From an uncultured Clostridia bacterium (GTDB lineage: Bacteria > Bacillota > Clostridia > Oscillospirales > Ruminococcaceae): DNA of 39,651 nucleotides. The stretch lies in NCBI GenBank assembly GCA_947631535.1, contig CANRLU010000008.1, positions 1 through 39,651 on the forward strand, in the 5' to 3' direction. Made by a program: the position numbers and the translations under genes. Below, piece by piece: positions 8,490 to 17,914 of this stretch; within the stretch, counting starts at the first letter, position 1; the number at the start of each line of letters is the position of its first letter. A model generated the notes under the pieces. It worked only from the letters and a program-made list of their open reading frames with translations, did not search any database and had not been told where the DNA came from.

Positions 8490-8519
8490 GAAAATGCTCC
8501 GTAAAGGAGCAATTCGCAG
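8490..8519. other. Two-part hairpin upstream of cas4
   Basis: An outer stem GCGAA/TTCGC and an inner stem GCTCC/GGAGC with loop GTAAA, separated by a small internal loop. It lies between the 43-residue ORF and cas4. There is no T-tract in the cas4 direction, so it could be a processing, stability or attenuation element. Confidence 0.5.
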
Positions 8520-8532
8520 GGCTATTGTTGAT

Positions 8533-8664
8533 TCAACTCCTGCCGCTCTTCTTATCCCGAATAAGAGCCGCTGCCTCTTCGACCGTCTTGGCCTTAGCTT
8601 CCACAAGCTGGGCAAGCGCTTCAAGAAAAGCGTCAAACTCAACGTTTGTCATGCCCTCGTCCAT
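8533..8664 (-). CDS. Small acidic helical protein of 43 residues between array and cas4
   Basis: The ORF reads MDEGMTNVEFDAFLEALAQ, then LVEAKAKTVEEAAALIRDKK and a short tail. It has a good Shine-Dalgarno, GGAAGTGAG, just upstream of the ATG at 8664. A longer in-frame version would start inside the array trailer and is rejected. Composition suggests two amphipathic helices joined by a turn, with a negatively charged N-terminal half. No known domain is recognised. It sits in the same orientation as the cas genes, 80 bases before cas4. It could be a small Cas accessory protein, an antitoxin-like or anti-CRISPR-like peptide, or a leftover from phage DNA. All three are speculation. Confidence 0.5.
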   Translation of the reverse strand: MDEGMTNVEFDAFLEALAQLVEAKAKTVEEAAALIRDKKSGRS

Positions 8665-8713
8665 TATCTCACTTCCTTTCTTATGAGCCTGACACCGCCC
8701 GCAAGTGTTTTCG

Positions 8714-8745
8714 GCTTTATTTCTGCCCCCTGCGAGGGGGCAAGC
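8714..8745 (-). repeat. Degenerate terminal CRISPR repeat
   Basis: A 32-base sequence spaced 35 bases from the first perfect repeat. It keeps the hairpin core GCCCCC(T)GCGAGGGGGC but has lost most of the GTTTCAACTC end and carries a T insertion. Decay at this end marks the leader-distal (oldest) side of the array, agreeing with transcription on the minus strand. Confidence 0.85.
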
Positions 8746-11700
8746 TGCCTTGGGGTCGGCGTTGACCTCGTCTCGGTTGCGTTTCAACTCATGCCCCCGC
8801 GAGGGGGCAATCGGCTGCCGCGAGTATGCAGCGTTGCCGGCAAACGATGTTTCAACTCATGCCCCCGCGAGGGGGCAATCCTCTGTAGTCCATTTTGCCG
8901 TGAATAGGGAGCATTAGTTTCAACTCATGCCCCCGCGAGGGGGCAATCCTGTACAATCTCAACAGTCTGTTCTTTCTGAGCAAGGTTTCAACTCATGCCC
9001 CCGCGAGGGGGCAATCTATATGTTTGATTTATTTTAAAAGGTGATAATATGTTTCAACTCATGCCCCCGCGAGGGGGCAATCAACTCGTAAAACAATTAT
9101 AAATATAAGAAATGAAAAGTTTCAACTCATGCCCCCGCGAGGGGGCAATCGCCCTCGGGCACTGTATCTCTGGTAAGAATCTTTTGGTTTCAACTCATGC
9201 CCCCGCGAGGGGGCAATCTCTGAATATTTTGCCGTCCTTTAGCCGTCTGAAGTTTCAACTCATGCCCCCGCGAGGGGGCAATCATAAAGCCTTATGACAG
9301 TCTGTGGCAAATAATTGTTTCAACTCATGCCCCCGCGAGGGGGCAATCTGCAATATCTGACGAAATCAACGAGGGTGCAAGCGTGTTTCAACTCATGCCC
9401 CCGCGAGGGGGCAATCCTTGCAGGGGATTACCGCTCACAAATGCACCCGGTTTCAACTCATGCCCCCGCGAGGGGGCAATCGGGCATTTCTCATTTATCC
9501 CTTGCAATAATACGAGGTTTCAACTCATGCCCCCGCGAGGGGGCAATCCCAATAAGGTTGGTTTCGCCCTGCGTGGTGTAATTCAGTTTCAACTCATGCC
9601 CCCGCGAGGGGGCAATCAGCCGGTGCAAGAGGATATTTTTAGCGGAGAATAGGAGTTTCAACTCATGCCCCCGCGAGGGGGGCAATCGGGCAAGCGCGGC
9701 AATCAATCCCCAAAACGCCTTGTTTCAACTCATGCCCCCGCGAGGGGGCAATCGGCATGTGATAGTGATATAGCGCTTGAATTACTCGTTTCAACTCATG
9801 CCCCCGCGAGGGGGCAATCAAGTATCCGTCTATAAAAGCTTCGCCTTGCGATATGTTTCAACTCATGCCCCCGCGAGGGGGCAATCGTAACTACTGTTTC
9901 TGAAGATTTTGAGTCTGTAATGTTTCAACTCATGCCCCCGCGAGGGGGCAATCAAGGTAGCAGTCAAGCCCGCCGCGCTCGCGTGGTAGTTTCAACTCAT
10001 GCCCCCGCGAGGGGGCAATCATATAGCCGGAGGAATAGATCGCGGTGTTATCGTCGTTTCAACTCATGCCCCCGCGAGGGGGCAATCAGCAGTAGAAGAT
10101 AGGGATCATATCGCGGAAGTCATGTTTCAACTCATGCCCCCGCGAGGGGGCAATCAGAGGTCTTTAAGGCAGTCAGACGGTATATAATGGAGTTTCAACT
10201 CATGCCCCCGCGAGGGGGCAATCGTGTTACCGTTTTTGTTGGTGATGGTGATGATGTTTGTTTCAACTCATGCCCCCGCGAGGGGGCAATCATCGGGGAA
10301 GGCGAAAAAAAGAAATGTCAAGCCACTGTTTCAACTCATGCCCCCGCGAGGGGGCAATCCCGACCTGCGAAGCGGAAACTATGACGATGTGCCGGTTTCA
10401 ACTCATGCCCCCGCGAGGGGGCAATCACGCGCTTGACATTGTGACGATCGGCGCAAAATTGTTTCAACTCATGCCCCCGCGAGGGGGCAATCGAGCAAGC
10501 TAACATTGCCGCATACCAGAAGCAGCAGGTTTCAACTCATGCCCCCGCGAGGGGGCAATCTCCTTTATTTGCACTTGATGTTGTAGCACTCTAAGGTTTC
10601 AACTCATGCCCCCGCGAGGGGGCAATCGTCGAAAGCCGGTACGACACCGACGCCGTGAACAGCGTTTCAACTCATGCCCCCGCGAGGGGGCAATCATACA
10701 CCGATGTGTGCAACGCTTTAGAAATCTTTTGTTTCAACTCATGCCCCCGCGAGGGGGCAATCTTGTTAATTTTGTACAGAATTGTGAACAATGATTGTTT
10801 CAACTCATGCCCCCGCGAGGGGGCAATCGACCGCGACCCCGACCTCGGTTGTGACCTTGAAAGTTTCAACTCATGCCCCCGCGAGGGGGCAATCCTGGAG
10901 CAAAAGCTAAGGAATGCTGTGCCTAACTCGTTTCAACTCATGCCCCCGCGAGGGGGCAATCCGGAAAGTGAGGCAAAAATGAAATCAATTCTTAAAGTTT
11001 CAACTCATGCCCCCGCGAGGGGGCAATCTCTTGAAAGACCGTACACCATCAAGAAATTGAGTAGTTTCAACTCATGCCCCCGCGAGGGGGCAATCGTTTT
11101 TTGGGTGTCAGGTTGATTATAAGCGATTTTTGTTTCAACTCATGCCCCCGCGAGGGGGCAATCAGATCGCGAGATCGTCAACCTTCCCCGCCTGGTTGTT
11201 TCAACTCATGCCCCCGCGAGGGGGCAATCGTTTAAGTAATCGCATTTTTAAAGAGATTATATTCAGTTTCAACTCATGCCCCCGCGAGGGGGCAATCATA
11301 CAAAATAATCTGCGAACCAAAAGATGGAATGTGTTTCAACTCATGCCCCCGCGAGGGGGCAATCTCAAGTTGCAAGTCCTTAAATGTATCTTGCGGGATG
11401 TTTCAACTCATGCCCCCGCGAGGGGGCAATCCCGTGGGACATTTCGGGCAAGCGGCGGCTATGGGTTTCAACTCATGCCCCCGCGAGGGGGCAATCGCGT
11501 GGCACTGTCTTTGCAGTTGATTCGTCCGACGTTTCAACTCATGCCCCCGCGAGGGGGCAATCGCGTGGCCTTGTCATCAGGGCAAGGGATATGTGGATGT
11601 TTCAACTCATGCCCCCGCGAGGGGGCAATCGGAAAGCCGTTTGGATTGTTTTAATCTGTGAAAGGTTTCAACTCATGCCCCCGCGAGGGGGCAATCCGGC

Positions 11701-14700
11701 AGGCTTTGAAAGTTTCACTACTACAATTCTCAGTTTCAACTCATGCCCCCGCGAGGGGGCAATCTGGAGCAAGCAATAAAATGCGACGGCAGAGCTTTGG
11801 GTTTCAACTCATGCCCCCGCGAGGGGGCAATCCCGGTGACGCGATTAACGACGAGGGCCTCACTGTGTTTCAACTCATGCCCCCGCGAGGGGGCAATCCT
11901 GTGGCCGAGGAGCGCAAACGCTTGCAGGAGATTGTTTCAACTCATGCCCCCGCGAGGGGGCAATCGCGAGATGGGAAGCTGATAATCCCGATGCATACGG
12001 GTTTCAACTCATGCCCCCGCGAGGGGGCAATCGTTGCCCGAACTGCGATTCAGAAATGACGCTACCCGTTTCAACTCATGCCCCCGCGAGGGGGCAATCA
12101 TGAGCCTTTTTTCGTCGATGATGAGCTGAGAGGTTTCAACTCATGCCCCCGCGAGGGGGCAATCTGCACAAAATAATTGTTTTCAGAATATATATTTTAG
12201 TTTCAACTCATGCCCCCGCGAGGGGGCAATCTTTGTACCCCCGTTGCGGTACAGCTCGCAAGGGTTGTTTCAACTCATGCCCCCGCGAGGGGGCAATCCG
12301 GCAGCGAAAACAGCGAGCCACAAAAAGAGTGAGTTTCAACTCATGCCCCCGCGAGGGGGCAATCGCGACAACTCATGCTAAGGTTGTCCCCAACAGAGTT
12401 TCAACTCATGCCCCCGCGAGGGGGCAATCAAGACGGCTTGAAAATACGTCTTGCCAGCTTGCTGTTTCAACTCATGCCCCCGCGAGGGGGCAATCATATC
12501 CCCCTTTACTCTGTATATGTAGGTCTTGTGTTTCAACTCATGCCCCCGCGAGGGGGCAATCAGCGTTGCGGGATATAGTCACCGTATAAAGGCTTGTGTT
12601 TCAACTCATGCCCCCGCGAGGGGGCAATCCGCCGTCAAGGCGGCGGGTTGCGCGAACAACGAAGTTTCAACTCATGCCCCCGCGAGGGGGCAATCATGGA
12701 AAAGCACAGTCATGTTTTTGAGAAGTTTATTGTTTCAACTCATGCCCCCGCGAGGGGGCAATCCTTTCCTCGTTTTCGGCGGTTTCGTCGGGAACGATGT
12801 TTCAACTCATGCCCCCGCGAGGGGGCAATCAGTAAAATGTCAAAATTCATGGCACGGCTGACCCGTTTCAACTCATGCCCCCGCGAGGGGGCAATCTTTA
12901 ATTTGTCGTATTGATTATACAAATCTTGCTTGTTTCAACTCATGCCCCCGCGAGGGGGCAATCCGTGACTGTCTGGCTGTTGCGATAGAGAATCTTGAAG
13001 TTTCAACTCATGCCCCCGCGAGGGGGCAATCGCGTTGATACAGCAAATAGAGGGGGGTATGTTTCAACTCATGCCCCCGCGAGGGGGCAATCCGTTTGGC
13101 AGTTTTCCGCGCCGATCGCGATAAATTGTTTCAACTCATGCCCCCGCGAGGGGGCAATCCGTGGTATACGCCCAAAATTTGCCAAAAAGAAAAGTTTCAA
13201 CTCATGCCCCCGCGAGGGGGCAATCATAGATACGTGACCCGTAAGCTCAACACTCAGCTGTTTCAACTCATGCCCCCGCGAGGGGGCAATCCATAGGCAT
13301 TTCGTCCTGCTTTTCAATAGATACGTGTTTCAACTCATGCCCCCGCGAGGGGGCAATCTTCGCCCAGTAGCGTTGCGACTACTCCGCACATGGTTTCAAC
13401 TCATGCCCCCGCGAGGGGGCAATCGCTCCGCTTTCATGCAATATCAACCTCGGGGGTTGGTTTCAACTCATGCCCCCGCGAGGGGGCAATCTTCGGATAA
13501 GGCATAGTTATCTCCTTTCATTTTTGTTTCAACTCATGCCCCCGCGAGGGGGCAATCTTGAGATGGTATCTTATTTACTCCGTCGGACATTGTTTCAACT
13601 CATGCCCCCGCGAGGGGGCAATCGGCACTTTGCCCATGTTATCAAGCGTAGCCACACCAGTTTCAACTCATGCCCCCGCGAGGGGGCAATCAATCCCTTC
13701 GGCATAGACGACATTTGTGCCTATGTAGTTTCAACTCATGCCCCCGCGAGGGGGCAATCCTCGACTGCAAGGTCTTCAAACGTCACACCGTCTGTTTCAA
13801 CTCATGCCCCCGCGAGGGGGCAATCTGATTCCGACGGACAAGTACACGGCAGAGATCTTAGTTTCAACTCATGCCCCCGCGAGGGGGCAATCCTTTGTCA
13901 CTTTGGCCGGCTATGTTATGGTATTTTGTTTCAACTCATGCCCCCGCGAGGGGGCAATCTTCCACGCTTCGCGGCCGCTTGATATACGGCTTTGTTTCAA
14001 CTCATGCCCCCGCGAGGGGGCAATCATCACGATGAGGGTGATATTTAATGTATGATGAAAGTTTCAACTCATGCCCCCGCGAGGGGGCAATCATCTGGCT
14101 GCTGGTTCGGCTCTCCAAAATACCATGTTTCAACTCATGCCCCCGCGAGGGGGCAATCAAAAATTAACCGCCGACAATCTCGGCAGAATAGGAGTTTCAA
14201 CTCATGCCCCCGCGAGGGGGCAATCTTCGCTTGTACCTATTTTATCAAGTAACCTTATTCACGTTTCAACTCATGCCCCCGCGAGGGGGCAATCAAGTCC
14301 GGTATTCACAACTGGCCCGCACCTATGCAGTTTCAACTCATGCCCCCGCGAGGGGGCAATCGGTTATAAGCTCCGGTGAAATCGTAGTGTATTTTGTTTC
14401 AACTCATGCCCCCGCGAGGGGGCAATCGGTGCGAATTTTGCGTTTCGGCGATGAGCTGACAGTTTCAACTCATGCCCCCGCGAGGGGGCAATCACATAGC
14501 GCGTATAATCGTGTCCGTTGATGATAAGTTTCAACTCATGCCCCCGCGAGGGGGCAATCCATATATATCATAATGCGCTGTTTTAGCATTGTAGTTTCAA
14601 CTCATGCCCCCGCGAGGGGGCAATCATTCGGAACTGGTGAATCTGTACCCAGCATAAGAGAGTTTCAACTCATGCCCCCGCGAGGGGGCAATCATACCAT

Positions 14701-16363
14701 CAAAGGCTTTATGGCGGCACTACTCAAGTTTCAACTCATGCCCCCGCGAGGGGGCAATCTTTGTTTTTTACCCTGCCAAGACCCATCTTAACTGTTTCAA
14801 CTCATGCCCCCGCGAGGGGGCAATCTACTGTTGAGGTGTCGTTTTCGATTACTACTTCGGTTTCAACTCATGCCCCCGCGAGGGGGCAATCTTTTCGCCT
14901 TTAGAGCGGGAGAGGAGTGTAATATATGTTTCAACTCATGCCCCCGCGAGGGGGCAATCCGAGCTCTACGCGCGCATAGGAATTGATACTAAAGTTTCAA
15001 CTCATGCCCCCGCGAGGGGGCAATCCGAAAACCTCTCTAAGATATGGGCTGCAATTAAAGTTTCAACTCATGCCCCCGCGAGGGGGCAATCATTTGGCAA
15101 TTTTCCGCGCCGATCGCGATAAATTGTTTCAACTCATGCCCCCGCGAGGGGGCAATCATTAACACTTGCCCGCGCAAATTTAGTTAATATTTTGTTTCAA
15201 CTCATGCCCCCGCGAGGGGGCAATCGTTTGCGCTTTTCAGCTAATAGCCAACTATTAACCGGTTTCAACTCATGCCCCCGCGAGGGGGCAATCTGCCTCT
15301 TCAATAATCCAAGACCAAATATTTGTAAGTTTCAACTCATGCCCCCGCGAGGGGGCAATCCCATAAACGTGAGGATATTTTTTTACAGCCTTTTTGTTTC
15401 AACTCATGCCCCCGCGAGGGGGCAATCGCGAAGCGCGTAAAGGGGGGTACTACGACAATGTTTCAACTCATGCCCCCGCGAGGGGGCAATCATGGAGCGA
15501 CTAAACAACTCAAAGTATTTAATTGCTTGTTTCAACTCATGCCCCCGCGAGGGGGCAATCATAATATCAACATGATGATGTCTATGTTCATTCATAGTTT
15601 CAACTCATGCCCCCGCGAGGGGGCAATCACATGGTGATAGTGAGCATATTACTATAAAGACAGTTTCAACTCATGCCCCCGCGAGGGGGCAATCGGAAAA
15701 GAACTTCAAAAATCTTTTGAGGAAAGTGCGTTTCAACTCATGCCCCCGCGAGGGGGCAATCACAGAATATTAAGAATAGAGATGGACGGATATATAAGTT
15801 TCAACTCATGCCCCCGCGAGGGGGCAATCCTGTTTCAGCGGTTTTCTTTCGGCTTGCAGTCTTTTTGTTTCAACTCATGCCCCCGCGAGGGGGCAATCGG
15901 CTGTTGCTTTAGCTTTGCGGTGAAAAACATAGGGTTTCAACTCATGCCCCCGCGAGGGGGCAATCATATGCGCGAAAAGGGCAAAGAGATGGCGATAAGT
16001 TTCAACTCATGCCCCCGCGAGGGGGCAATCATTAAAGAAAGGAATTATTAAAATGAAAAAGATAGTTTCAACTCATGCCCCCGCGAGGGGGCAATCGCAA
16101 AGGAGCTTAATTTACAAGTGAGAGAATCTGAGTTTCAACTCATGCCCCCGCGAGGGGGCAATCGTTAAGCTCAATGCCGTATTTATTTAATACATCGTTT
16201 CAACTCATGCCCCCGCGAGGGGGCAATCCGAAATCCGTAAAAAGAAAGGAATCAAAAAATGACTGTTTCAACTCATGCCCCCGCGAGGGGGCAATCGAAA
16301 ACCTCATTAACATTATCAACGCAGGCGGCATGTTTCAACTCATGCCCCCGCGAGGGGGCAATC
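8714..16363 (-). CRISPR. Type I-C CRISPR array, 114 intact repeats plus one degenerate repeat
   Basis: I counted 114 repeats of 32 bases, from 8781 to the repeat at 16332-16363, plus the degenerate one. In the transcribed (minus) sense the repeat begins GATTGCCCCC, has a GCCCCC/GGGGGC stem with loop TCGC, and ends ATGAGTTGAAAC; this hairpin and GAAAC end are typical for I-C. Repeats are essentially invariant. The copy at 9655 carries one extra G (33 bases). Spacers are mostly 33-37 bases, with short ones at 13032-13060 (29) and 15428-15459 (32). Spacers 13093-13127 and 15092-15125 are near-identical. The leader-proximal end is at high coordinate, next to cas7. There is no cas6, so Cas5c should cut the pre-crRNA, leaving an 11-12-nt 5' handle. 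Several apparent ORFs in all frames here are just repeat translations. Confidence 0.99.
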
Positions 16364-16537
16364 TGCAAATCTGCACAAAACAGCAGTTCTGACACAACCG
16401 TATTCAGTCAAAATCAACAGCTTTTTGCGGGATTTGCAGACAATTTATTCCCGGCGTCGCAAAAAACGGCGCCAAAAATGCTTTTTTGGTGCGCAGACCT
16501 GCCGTGGTTTCGGCGTGTGATGCAGGTCTGCGCAGGA
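16364..16537 (-). promoter_or_regulatory. CRISPR leader between cas7 and the array
   Basis: 174 bases between the cas7 stop and the first repeat in transcription order. The array-proximal ~90 bases are AT-rich. The octamer TGCAAATC (16364-16371) touches the first repeat and its inverse GATTTGCA lies at 16431-16438. The cas7-proximal part is filled by three stacked hairpins (16453-16473, 16472-16489, 16491-16533). I see no consensus -35/-10 pair, so the array may be transcribed from a weak leader promoter or by read-through from cas7. Confidence 0.75.
16491..16533. other. 12-bp perfect inverted repeat just after cas7
   Basis: GCGCAGACCTGC (16491-16502) and its perfect complement (16522-16533) with a 19-base loop, beginning 4 bases after the cas7 stop. 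It is followed on the minus strand by a second hairpin, CCAAAAA/TTTTTGG with a 4-base loop (16472-16489). No clean T-tract follows the first stem, so it is not a textbook terminator. It may protect the cas mRNA 3' end or reduce read-through into the array. Confidence 0.7.
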
Positions 16538-17536
16538 TTATTTGCAGGTCAGCCAATCGCAGCCGTCGGGTCTTCTCCCCCAGACTGCGCTGTCGTATGG
16601 GTTCGTCATAAAGCCGATCTCTACGCCTTTCGGAAGCCCCGAAACGTTTACGGCAAGCTCGTAGTCGGTGTAATTTCTTGCATATTCGACCTCGGGACGC
16701 TTTGCGATATTGACCAGCTCAAACAGCTTATGAGCGGGCGCGCAGCCGAGCTTAGACTGACGGATACGCTGTTTTTCGTCGCTGTCGGTGCCGACGTGCC
16801 TGAAGATGATCAGCGGAGATATTACCGACATCTCGCCCTTGCTCGCCGAGCGGTCGTGCTCGTACATATTGAGAATTGCTTCAAAGAGCGCTTTCAGGTC
16901 GTTTTCGTCAAAGCCGGTCTCGGCGGCAAGATTCGCGCTCACAAATCCCCTCGCCTCATAGAGCCCGTAGGGAATGAACTGCTTGCGGCCCATAGTGCGC
17001 AGGCTGTCCTCGGGGGCGCTGAGCTCTGCTTTCTCGTAGTCTTCATATGTTTCGGCGTTTTTGACGTCCTCCGCTTTGCTCACCCTCGTGATGGAAATGT
17101 CCATAGGAAGAATGGGATCGACGGATTTCGCAAAGGTGAGTTGGACCGGCCCGCGGACCTGTCCGGCATTAGGACCCGTCGAGAGCACTCCGCCGAACGT
17201 GCGGACGTCATAGAATTTCTCGCAGGCCTTGCGGCGCGCCTTGTAAAGGCTCTCCTTGTCCTTGGCGCCGAGCTCGACGTCGGCAAGCGATTTTGCCTCT
17301 GCGATGAACTTGTTTATGTTGGTGGACTGCTGCATGATTATATCCATTCCGTCCTCGTCACAGTAGGCGGTCTGAATGTAATTGCGTATCCTGCGCTTTA
17401 TCGCAACGTCGGTGATAAAGCCGTGCATATCCTGCGGGTCTATCCTCGGGGAGTTGCCCATATCGGGGTCGCCGTTGGGGTTGCCGTTCACGCACTGAAT
17501 GTAAAACATAAATTCGTATCTGTTGTTGATAGCCAT
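16538..17536 (-). CDS. cas7: Cascade backbone protein Cas7 (Csd2, type I-C)
   Basis: A 332-residue RRM-fold protein, slightly longer than many Csd2 proteins. The family motif NGNPNGDPD follows the first strand (RYEFMFYIQCVNG). RTFGGVLS and GPVQLTFAKSVDPI follow in order. Cas7 coats the crRNA spacer as a multi-subunit filament and kinks the target strand. The GGAGG site lies across the end of cas8c, with 3 bases between the cas8c stop and the cas7 ATG, so translation is likely coupled. In most I-C operons cas4 follows; here the CRISPR leader and array follow. Confidence 0.96.
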   Translation of the reverse strand: MAINNRYEFMFYIQCVNGNPNGDPDMGNSPRIDPQDMHGFITDVAIKRRIRNYIQTAYCDEDGMDIIMQQSTNINKFIAEAKSLADVELGAKDKESLYKARRKACEKFYDVRTFGGVLSTGPNAGQVRGPVQLTFAKSVDPILPMDISITRVSKAEDVKNAETYEDYEKAELSAPEDSLRTMGRKQFIPYGLYEARGFVSANLAAETGFDENDLKALFEAILNMYEHDRSASKGEMSVISPLIIFRHVGTDSDEKQRIRQSKLGCAPAHKLFELVNIAKRPEVEYARNYTDYELAVNVSGLPKGVEIGFMTNPYDSAVWGRRPDGCDWLTCK

Positions 17537-17539
17537 TTT

Positions 17540-17914
17540 TTATTCCTCCGTTATTTTAGATTTTGTCGAATACATTTCCGCGTTCTGATGATAATATCCG
17601 AGGGCAAATTCGCCCTGCTGCTCGAGAGTAAGGTTTTTGGGGTAAGCTGCACCTATTTTAGAGGCGATCTCGTTGAGCATATTTTTGTAGTATATGCTCA
17701 GACCTTTGTCCCCAAGCTTTGAAAGATGATACTGCGAAAGCGCGGCGAGCTTTCCCATCACCAGCGACGGCGATGTGCAGGCGGAAGTGAAGTATTTTTC
17801 CGCGACTCCCGCGTTTACGTCTCCGAGAGCTTTGTTTTGCAGGGCGGCGTAAACCGCCAGCAGTCTTCCCGTCTGATATGCCGCGGACGGGCTGTCTTTG
17901 TTGAGCTTGTCCAT
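17540..17914 (-). CDS. cas11c: Predicted Cas11c small subunit from an internal start in cas8c
   Basis: In type I-C the small Cascade subunit Cas11c is known to be translated from an internal start within cas8c. Here ATG at 17914, codon 456 of cas8c, is preceded by AAGGAGG (17926-17932) at a spacing of 11 bases. The product would be 124 residues, starting MDKLNKDSPSAAYQTG. It is helical, with length typical of Cas11c. The Shine-Dalgarno encodes the KEE of NSDKEEYLIM in Cas8c. Spacing is longer than optimal, so efficiency is uncertain. Confidence 0.75.
   Translation of the reverse strand: MDKLNKDSPSAAYQTGRLLAVYAALQNKALGDVNAGVAEKYFTSACTSPSLVMGKLAALSQYHLSKLGDKGLSIYYKNMLNEIASKIGAAYPKNLTLEQQGEFALGYYHQNAEMYSTKSKITEE

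Noticed and set aside
8528-8545. Sequence resembling a repeat fragment (TTCAACTCCTGCC)
   Set aside because: Only about 13 bases match, it lies inside the end of the 43-codon ORF, it has no hairpin core, and the distance does not fit repeat periodicity.
12365-12379. A spacer containing CAACTCATGC, identical to part of the repeat
   Set aside because: A 10-base match without the hairpin core; more likely chance than a nested repeat or self-targeting.
8705-16392. Many ORFs of 60-174 codons in all frames inside the array
   Set aside because: They translate the 32-base repeat over and over (QLMPPRGGN, FNSCPREGAI, STHAPARGQS). The frame changes only with spacer length, and no ribosome binding sites are associated.
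16259-17722. A 487-codon plus-strand ORF crossing the array end, leader and cas7
   Set aside because: It starts in repeats and runs antisense to cas7. It is a GC-rich shadow frame with no family resemblance.
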